Origin: Melieria omissa
Taxonomy: Eukaryota; Arthropoda; Insecta; Diptera; Ulidiidae
DNA: 64,000 bases
NCBI GenBank assembly: GCA_963971225.1
Contig: OZ020270.1
Location: 71,936,432 to 72,000,431, forward strand
Direction of reading: 5' to 3'
The first letter of the stretch is position 1. Each line of letters starts with the position of its first letter. The notes beneath the pieces are model-generated. The model saw only the letters and a program-made list of their open reading frames with translations, was not told the origin of the DNA and searched no databases. The position numbers were made by a program, and so were the translations under genes. Positions 56,988 to 64,000 of the stretch are shown piece after piece.

Positions 56988-57401
56988 ATTATTTATTTCT
57001 GGTTTATTCGAGTTACAAATTACTTCATTACTTTATTCAGCCAGTCCCAACTGGGCTGGTTCCGTTCCGTACAACGACTGAATGTCTTAGCCCTACAGCC
57101 CTACCAACCATGCGCGCCGTATCATCCTGCTGATCTTGCAGTCCGACGATCGACCATCAGCAACAATGTTCGATCACAATTCGCTGATCTTGCAGCTCGT
57201 GCAAGAAGCGAGTGACCGACCGCCACCAGCAACAATGTTCATATTTGCTGACGGCAGTTATTGTGCGTCAAGTTCAGTTCGGTGGCCTGCGCTAGCGACG
57301 ACGACGGTAGCGTTGTTTGCTTGCGCAACAATGTAGCGGGCTGTGGCGTCGCTGGTTTACTTCGCAGCAGCGGGCTGCGACGCCGTCGGGTTAACTTTTA
57401 C

Positions 57402-58233
57402 CACAGAACAAACAATATACAGAATGCGCATCTGGTGTAAAGAAAATTTTCTTTGCGGGTTCCAGCGGTAGGACCCGTTTGTAGATGCGGGGGAAGCAGT
57501 AAAAGGGACGAGAACGCACTGAGCGCGAGAGCGTAAGCTGAGAAGCTGCGACCGCGCACCACACATTGTGGTTGTTGTTGTTGGGCAACAAAGCGATGTG
57601 CCGCTTGCATGTTAGTGGTGGCTCGTGCTCGCTCTCCGCTTGCTTTTTTAAAAAGAAGAACAAGAAGTGGACAGGCAATGTTTTCATAGAAAAATTGATT
57701 GAGCAATCGCTAAGGCACATAAGGTTGTAGCACTACGGGAAAAACCAAAGTTCAATGGATTTTAAAAGTTCTTTTTGTCTGCTTGTAAAATAGAAGTTGT
57801 AAAAAGTACAAATGGCTACAATGAACATAAATATTTGTGTTAAATATTGAAACAACCAAGACGCATTAAGAAAGTGATAATAAGTGGAAAACTATTGCTA
57901 CAATGTTGTGCTAATTTTCAAAGAAAAAAGTTTAATCAGTTCTGGTGCTGCAACTACCTATTGAATTTGCCTTGGCGATCGCTTTACCAAATCAATCACC
58001 ATTTCAATGTGCAATAGTAAAGCCAAGCTGGCTTACTGCGGAAAGCAACAACATTGCGTGTTGTCGAAATGAGAATAAAGCCCAAAACCATCGAATCTAT
58101 GCGTGTACATCAATTCGCGCTTACTCTCTCGGTTCCATTTACATTTTCCTCACCTTTGTTGCTTCCCGCCCGCGTCTGAAATGAAATCGCAAAATTATTC
58201 CAGATGCGCCTTCTGTATACTGTTTATTCTGTG
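57402..58233. mobile_element. P-superfamily MITE, family A copy 3
   Basis: 832 bp. The 7-bp duplication is CTTTTAC (57395-57401) and CTTATAC (58234-58240), one mismatch. It inserted exactly across the errantivirus LTR end, so its duplication includes two LTR bases. The errantivirus TATA duplication shows that CTTATAC was the original word. Confidence 0.85.
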
Positions 58234-58309
58234 CTTATACACTATGAAAATTTTTTCTCTCGGCTAGACTCTAGAGTAAAATTGTATGAAACATTTTTTG
58301 ATTCTTGCG

Positions 58310-58593
58310 AACGAAATTCGGAAAAACGAAACGCGCCAGAAGCACGCAGCAGCTGCGGGTTATAGTTTATTTGAAGAAGAATTCGAAAATAAGAATCGGG
58401 AATGGGGTGCGAAATTGGATTGCGAAACGGCAAAGTGCGGGTGGTTATCGGGAGCTACTACTTTTGCAAATGTCATTCACAAAATTTGAAGTATTGTTAC
58501 AAAAGTGGCCCGGGCAATCGCAAAAAAAGACACACATTTGCGCAAAGCGATTCCTGCAGGAAAAAGGTTCGCAGTGACCTTGCGATGCTGCAG
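58310..58593 (+). pseudogene. Harbinger transposase N-terminal exon remnant
   Basis: The plus strand reads TKFEVLLQKW, then after a frameshift AIAKKDTHLRKAIPAGKRF, and AVTLRCCR before a GTAAGT donor at 58594. L.KV.P.I.K.DTH.R.AIP...R.A.TLR is the N-terminal signature of HARBI1-type transposases. At least one frameshift (near 58500) breaks it. It belongs to the 45734-59369 element. Confidence 0.65.
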
Positions 58594-59372
58594 GTAAGTA
58601 CATAGTACATATTTTGGAAAGATTTCTAAATTTAATGCGTTTTTTCGTAGTTGGCGAAACGAAGTCAATGAAGAAATTCCACCAATGCATAGAGGGAACC
58701 ATGGGAATACGTCCGCAGATGCAAAATAAGTAAACAATTTAAAAAAAATATTTTTTGAGCTTAGAAGGGGAAATTCCATGGCGATTCGCGCGTATTTAAA
58801 CTCTTCGTATATTTACCTTGTTTCTGTTATATATATGAATTTAAATAAATAAAATAAATTACTTACACTGTACACATGTGTATGGGTATACAATACAAGA
58901 GCAAATATTTACTCACTAAATTTTAAATCGTGTACAGGACTGCCCAGCTTTTGATAAAAAATTTAAAGCAGGGAAAAACTTCCAACGGGAAACATACAAC
59001 TCGCCAGAACCAGATCCAATTTCCTTTTCTTTGATTTTTTTTCTTTCGCCGTTATGTTGGCACCGCAGATTGTGCCACTTTGCTGCAACTTCTGTTCTTT
59101 CATAAATCGTGAAATTATCTACTTTGCATTCATATAAACGAAAGAGCCTGCATGCGAGAGTTCTGAACTCTATTGAACTTGTTCAATAGAGCTAGAGTTC
59201 TCGTAAAGCCAATGAAAAAAGTGTCTACACTACGAAAAACTCTCGACCAAAAAATCTCGGGTAGAGACTGTGACGAGCTCTCGTGAAGAGCTCTACTGAG
59301 TGTCTAGACTTCTCTAGGTGAGATTTGTCTCTAGCTCTCCCTATTTTTCTCTACAGTGTATACGTAGCTTAA

Positions 59373-59822
59373 AATTTGTTCACTATTTATTATGAAAGCA
59401 GAGAGACTCCATGATAGCCTTAAATGATTTGTGCAGATTCTAGAAAACAGGAAAATATAAAAATATGTTTGTGTGGTGGTGGGTGGGAGTCGCCTCATTC
59501 TCCTTAGCATAGGTACAAATGTACCCCGTGTATTTGTATACGTTACACAGGTGATAGAGTTGCTGGGAGGTAGGGTAAATACATTTTGATGAAGAGCTTG
59601 TAATGTTCAGAAAAGTATATAATTATATTTGTAATAGGAATCACCAGGGGAGCCCATTTAGTAACGTCTGTCCATCCGTCAATCGGTTTCGCACAATAGG
59701 ACCTGAACGCGAAAAGTCAATGAGGTGAAATTCGGTACAGAAACTCCTGGTGCTCAAACTAAGATCTGGTTCCCATTTCAGCATGGTTCGCCCACTTTTA
59801 ACCAAGGTTACCGTATAAAACC
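59373..59822. other. No gene recognised
   Basis: Contains GGTACAAATGTACC (59512-59525), a palindromic word that also occurs just left of the Harbinger element (45698-45711), and a simple GTGGTGGTGGGTGGG run. Confidence 0.4.
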
Positions 59823-59983
59823 GCAGCCGCCGTGGCTCAGTTGGTTAGTGCGTTGGACAACGAGTTAAAGGCAGCAACTGCAGGTTCAAATACTCCCTGT
59901 AATAACACCTAAAAAAAATAACGGGAAACTCGTTTTCTCTTTCGGTGGCTGTCCTCTCAGCTGGAAATGGCAAACCTCTGAGA
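59823..59983 (+). mobile_element. tRNA-derived SINE, 3'-truncated copy (SINE-3)
   Basis: Starts GCAGCCGCCGTGGCTCAGTT with an A box at 59833-59844 (TGGCTCAGTTGG) and a B box at 59883-59893 (GGTTCAAATAC). It stops after CCTCTGAGAG, lacking the distal body and tail seen in the copy at 15016. It is not called as a tRNA gene: the acceptor and anticodon arms do not pair. Confidence 0.82.
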
Positions 59984-60400
59984 GAAATCCGACTTTGAAG
60001 TTTGGTAATTTCCGGGAAGTTTGTCGCTTAAGTCTTCGAACATTTAAATGCTAATAGGTCCTAAATCGTTCCGAATATTGCTTTACGGTCTTCGGCAAGT
60101 TTGTAGATATTTTAACGACCAACAAATTTGCCTAAGACACCAATCCAAAAAAACCACATTCAAACTGTGTTTTCGACAAAAATGTCCCAAAAACCCCACT
60201 TTTTCGTCAATTTAATGAGATTTTCCGTTTATGCATGCCAAACTGTAAGGACTTTCCATTCATACTCTCAAGAAAGCAACAAACTTGACTTTTCCCCATG
60301 ATTCAGTAAACAATATTAAACGCACAATCTTGATTTCACTTCAAATTTTAATTAGATACTTTGCTAAACTTTGAACTATGGAACATATTATATATATTTC
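59984..60400. other. No gene recognised
   Basis: AT-rich, unique-looking sequence between the SINE and the minus-strand gene. No motif identified. Confidence 0.4.
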
Positions 60401-60405
60401 GTTGC

Positions 60406-63057
60406 TTATTCTGTTTCTTCTTCATCTTCTTGTTGCAAGTTCCAGCAAATGTCCCCAAGGAGAGCATCGAGCTTCTGGCCACTGCACCAGTGCTCGAGTC
60501 TTGCCGTCACCTGATGAAAACGTTCGCCATGCTCATCGGATTCGGTTGGTGATTGTTCGGCGAATTTGTCCATGTGGCAATGTAAGAAATGTATTTTCAA
60601 TAACATTCTTACATTGATATTGTGGAATGCAGCAAGCATGTTTTCAATGTGAATGCGAAAATTTTCGTCGCGATGTATTCCAAGTACATTTTGAATTACG
60701 GCTTTGACACAATCCCAAGCCACAAGCTCCATATCAGACAGACAGGCTTTAAATCGTTCATCCCTCATCAATCGTCGAATATCGGGTCCATTGAGAATGC
60801 CTGTGATTAAATTATTCGGAAATAAGTGTTAGGTACTGTATAATAGAGCATGACTGATATAAATATATGGTTTCATACAAAACTTCTTTAATTTTCATTC
60901 CGCTCAATCTCGGGAAAATTCGTTTCAATTCATTGAATGCACTGCCGTCAGGATTTAGTGCCTTAATGAAGTTCTTAACAATTCCAAGTTTGATATGGAG
61001 CGGTGGCAGCAAAACTTTTGTGATTGGCACAAGTGGAACCTCAATGATGTTTCCATGACGCAATCTGAATGCTTCTCTCAGTGGCCAGTCCTTTTTGTTG
61101 TATTGATCGCCAGAAAATCGAGTGTTCCACAAACACATAAAGCACATGTGTCTTGTGTATCCCGTCTGCATCCCTCAACTAGAGATATCACTTTCAAATC
61201 TGCACAAATTTTCCAACGATGATCTTCGTATTCCAACAAATCAATGATCTTTTTCAGCGATGCGTAATTTTTTGTCGTATTTGTGCTGATAGCAATCGGG
61301 ACACTGTTTTTTGCGTTCGTAATATCACAGAATAAACAGTATACAGAAGGCGCATCTGAAATAATTTTGCGATTTCATTTCAGACGCGGGCGGGAAGCAA
61401 CAAAGGTGAGGAAAATGTAAAGGGAACCGAGAGAGTAAGCGCGAATTGATGTATTGTATACGCATAGATTCGATGGTTTTGGGCTTTATTCTCATTTCGA
61501 CAACAACACGCAATGTTGTCGCTTTCCGCAGCAAGCCAGCTTGGCTTTACTCGTGCACATTGAAATAGTGGTTGATTTGGCAAAGCAATCGCCAAGGCAA
61601 ATTCAAGAGGTAGTTGCAGCATTCTTTGATAATTAGCACAACATTGTAGCAATAGTTTTCCACTTATTATCACTTTCTTAATGCGTCTTGGTTGTTTCAA
61701 TATTTAACACATATATTTTTGTAGCCATTTGTACTTTTTACAACTTCTATTTTACAAGCAGGCCGGAAGAACTAATAAAATTCATTGAATTTTGGTTTTT
61801 CCCGTAGTGCAACCACCTTATGTACCTTGGCGATCGCTCAATCAATTTTTCTATGAAACTGCCTGTCCACTTCTTGTTCTTGTTTGTCAAAAAGCAAGCG
61901 GAGAGCGAGCACGAGCCAGCACCAACATGCAAGCGGCACATCGCTTTGTTGCCCAACAACAACAACCACAGTGTGTGGTGCGCAGTCGCAGCTTCTCAGC
62001 TTACGCTCTCGCGCTCTGTGTGTTTTCGTCCCTTTTACTGCTTCCCCCGCATCTACAAACGGGTCGTACCGCTGGAACCCGCGAAGAAAATTTTCTTTAC
62101 ACCAGATGCGCATTCTGTATATTGTTTGTTCTGTGGTAATATGCAGTAAAACCGCCTTGAGACTGCTCTTAGATGAATCAATGAACAATCGCCAATCTTC
62201 CGGCTTGTATTCATTGTGCATCGTTAGAACTAAACCCTTGATATTAGTGCAATATGCTAATGAATTGTTTTCGATGGCTTTGAAAAAACCAGTGAAGCGA
62301 CGATGACGACCGATCCCACTATATATATTTACATTTGGTGCTAATATATTCGATTTTCTCAAATCATGAGCCAAAAGAATGGACTGCCGCTGTGATAATT
62401 TGAGGCGACGCACCATGTTATCCAAACCACTTTGGGAAATTTCGATGTGTTTGCATGGTGCAGTTACATTGGATGGTACATAAAATGATCCATACGATTC
62501 TGCGTCAGCAACGGAAGTAGGTGGAATGTATGCTTCTGTTGGACTTTGTCTTCTCGGGATTGGCATGAAATTCGAATCTGGTAGCGGCAACTGAACAAAC
62601 ACTGATCCTCTATATTCCATTTTACGTTTTTTGGCTCGGTTTATCCCGTTCGCACCATTAACACAAGCATAACACTCATCTGTAGGCTGTGTCCAAATCA
62701 CTGGAGCGCCAAAAGGCATACAGTCGGCTTCTCCTGTGATGAAGAAGAAAGTTGAATTAGTTGAAGTAATTTAAAAATGAATTAATACCATACATGATTT
62801 CATTTACCTCTTTTCCATCGATTTAAGTTCCACAAACAAGTCGTACAAATGATTGATGGAGCCCAATCCACATCACAGATGAAAGTCTGGTTGAAATATT
62901 GCACGTACAATTCGGCAATTTCCGTAGTGATTGCGCGCTTGCTAGCCATCATAGTGTGCTTTCCACAAACATAGCAAAATCTATTAAATGACGCTGCACC
63001 GCATGAATTAATTTTGCGTAGTTCTATTAAATTTATTTCTTGAATAAATGAATTCAC
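60406..63057 (-). pseudogene. Conserved arthropod protein of unknown function, broken copy
   Basis: I recognise a family common in insect genomes without known function. Sense order: exon 63057-62800ish with two Cys pairs (CYVCGKH, CTTCLWNLNRWKR); a 60-70-bp GTAAAT...CACAG intron near 62740-62810; a long exon with MPFGAPVIWTQPTDECYACV and EDWRLFIDSSKSSLKAVLLH, split by the MITE at 61326; then ICADLKV, GYTRHMCFMCLWNTRF, KKDWPLREAF, PPLHIKLGIVKNFIKAL; a decayed intron near 60800-60870; and SDEHGERFHQ to a stop at 60406. A one-base deletion near 61172 shifts the frame and the second donor looks damaged. Conserved Cys/His residues hint at zinc binding. Whether the family is a host gene or transposon-derived is unknown. 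Confidence 0.72.
61326..62135. mobile_element. P-superfamily MITE, family A copy 4
   Basis: 810 bp with a perfect duplication GTAATAT (61319-61325 and 62136-62142), inserted in an exon of the gene above. When the MITE and one GTAATAT are set aside, the exon reading frame continues, which confirms the ends. Confidence 0.9.
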
Positions 63058-63065
63058 GTTCCGAC

Positions 63066-63341
63066 ACTAACAAACAATGAAGCTGTTTAATCTGCTGTTG
63101 GTTGGCTGCTCTGCTCTTTGACTTTTCCACAAAGTTAAAACTGATATACTTCAATCAACTGCTGTTGCTTGACTAACGCTCCGGATATCCGGAGCCTTTA
63201 TTTATCACTTATGTTCTAGTACCCAGTTCCAGTACCTAGTTCTAGTACCCAGTTTCTAGTACCTACTAACTACCTACTAGAAAATAACTATCTGGGGAAA
63301 ATAGCTGCGGTTAACCGGAGCCTTGATTTATCACTTATTTC
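63066..63341. repeat. Short degenerate repeat CTAGTACCCAGTT
   Basis: At 63215-63285 a 10-12-bp motif (TAGTACCCAGTTCCAGTACC) is repeated several times. CCGGATATCCGGAGCC and CCGGAGCCTTGATTTATCACTTAT-like copies occur at 63180-63340. Upstream of the broken gene, no promoter motif is clear. Confidence 0.55.
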
Positions 63342-63946
63342 CAGTGTTGTGACTAATATATTAAAGTAGTGTAACTAATTACGTAGTATATTACTTTGGC
63401 TTTAAAAATGTAGTGTAACTAGTTACTTTTCCACATAAGTAATCACCTTCAGTAATATTATTACTCTTTTTCAAGTTACTTATTACAATATTACTTTTTA
63501 GTCAACAAAGTTCTATTTTTCATGTAAAACAGCAGCACTGATAACATAATTAAGATCTATTACAACTATGCAACACTGCACTTGTTCATACTAGACATAG
63601 CTCGCCTCTTTCATTTCCAACTGAGTTTGGTAGTGGAGAAACAATTAACATTTGCAAGCAAATTCAAGCAAATTCAAGAGGTTTTAACAAAAAAGGTGAC
63701 GAAATTCAAATTGTAATTCAAAATGAAATAAACATTTAACGTGATTGTTTTTTTTTCAGAATGACTACTTTTAATAGCTGGAAATTTCGCAAATATTTCG
63801 ATTTGTTGACGGGAAATAATATATTACTTATTGTGATACATTACTTCACATTTCCGGTAATAAGTAATGTAACGATATTACTTTCAAATGTCAGTAATGT
63901 GTAATAAGTAATATGTTACTATCAAAAGTAATAAGTCCCAACACTG
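63342..63946. mobile_element. hAT MITE
   Basis: 605 bp. Ends CAGTGTTGTGACTAAT and (inverted) CAGTGTTGGGACTTAT; perfect 8-bp duplication CTTATTTC (63334-63341 and 63947-63954). The interior is AT-rich with many GTAATATTACTT-like words; no transposase. CAGTGTTG termini and 8-bp duplications are hAT hallmarks. Confidence 0.88.
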
Positions 63947-64000
63947 CTTATTTCCTAGTGCCTACTTGTTAACAATTTTCTGATCCTATCGCTTACCAGC

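Larger units (their letters stand above)
54980..57396 (-). mobile_element. Deleted errantivirus (gag-pol lost)
   Basis: LTRs at 54980-55393 and 56987-57396 begin AGTTAACCCGA and end TAATT on the minus strand, and differ at several sites, so it is older than the one at 46134. The 4-bp duplication TATA is at 54976-54979 and, after the MITE, at 58236-58239. The interior is only 1.6 kb: primer site, a leader minisatellite, and the second half of env. Gag and pol are missing. It sits in the Harbinger element. Confidence 0.85.
45734..59369 (+). mobile_element. PIF/Harbinger element split by nested insertions
   Basis: The left end AGCTGCGTGTACACTGTAGAGAAA and the right end (inverted) AGCTACGTATACACTGTAGAGAAA are 13.6 kb apart, with TAA outside both (45731-45733 and 59370-59372). 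Removing the Tc1 element, the second errantivirus and the MITE with their duplications leaves about 1.29 kb. A Harbinger transposase N-terminus lies in the right part. Both ends carry repeated GAGCTCTA/TAGAGCTC words. Confidence 0.75.

Noticed and set aside
59823..59900. Possible tRNA gene
   Set aside because: A and B boxes are present, but the arms do not pair, and the same sequence recurs with a shared body and tail, so it is a SINE.

Overview
The window is nuclear DNA of a higher fly, most likely a tephritid fruit fly or close relative. It has spliced exons with short introns, an AT-rich intergenic background, and insect transposon families (errantivirus, I/R1-like and RTE-clade retroposons, Tc1/mariner, P, hAT, PIF/Harbinger, Helitron, foldback). 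One host gene is certain: three consecutive plus-strand exons of a class A plexin (PlexA, 15749-20553). The first exon starts inside the sema domain and the last stops inside the intracellular Ras-binding insert. The 5' exons and the C-terminal GAP-lobe exons are not in the window, so the flanking introns exceed 15.7 kb on the left and 43 kb on the right. The simplest reading is that nearly the whole window is transposon-filled intron of one gene. In Drosophila both plexin genes are on the small repeat-rich Muller F element; that comparison is background knowledge, not seen here.

Layout. 1-1400: foldback-like element with inverted 22-bp tandem arrays, a captured retroposon fragment and a 9-bp target duplication. 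4066-14295: a large P-superfamily element with a 7-bp duplication, holding a SINE, hairpin repeats, a TTAA element, PIF/Harbinger remnants, a P-type MITE and, inside that MITE, a retroposon. 14445-15571: hAT element holding a SINE. 15749-20553: PlexA exons, with a Harbinger-type MITE in one intron. 20870-26438: a hairpin, a P-type MITE and three head-to-tail Helitrons. 27303-31521: two shorter copies of the large P-like family and a TTAA element. 31529-37330: a possible solo LTR, then an RTE retroposon split by a Transib-like element and a retroposon fragment. 38575-43186: Helitron, mariner, Tc1 and pogo-like elements. 43421-45375: 391 perfect TAGAA units. 45734-59369: a PIF/Harbinger element split by a Tc1 element that itself holds a complete 7.7-kb errantivirus with identical LTRs and open gag, pol and env, and by a second, deleted errantivirus with a P-type MITE at its edge. 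60406-63057: a broken minus-strand gene of a widespread arthropod family of unknown function, split by a P-type MITE. 63342-63946: hAT MITE.

How it works together: there is no operon. Successive insertions can be ordered because target duplications survive (3 bp Harbinger, 4 bp errantivirus and TTAA, 5 bp Transib-like, 7 bp P-like, 8 bp hAT, 9 bp foldback, TA Tc1/mariner). Only PlexA and the errantivirus have intact coding capacity; the rest is decayed. Identifications rest on motifs read by eye; no database search was run.
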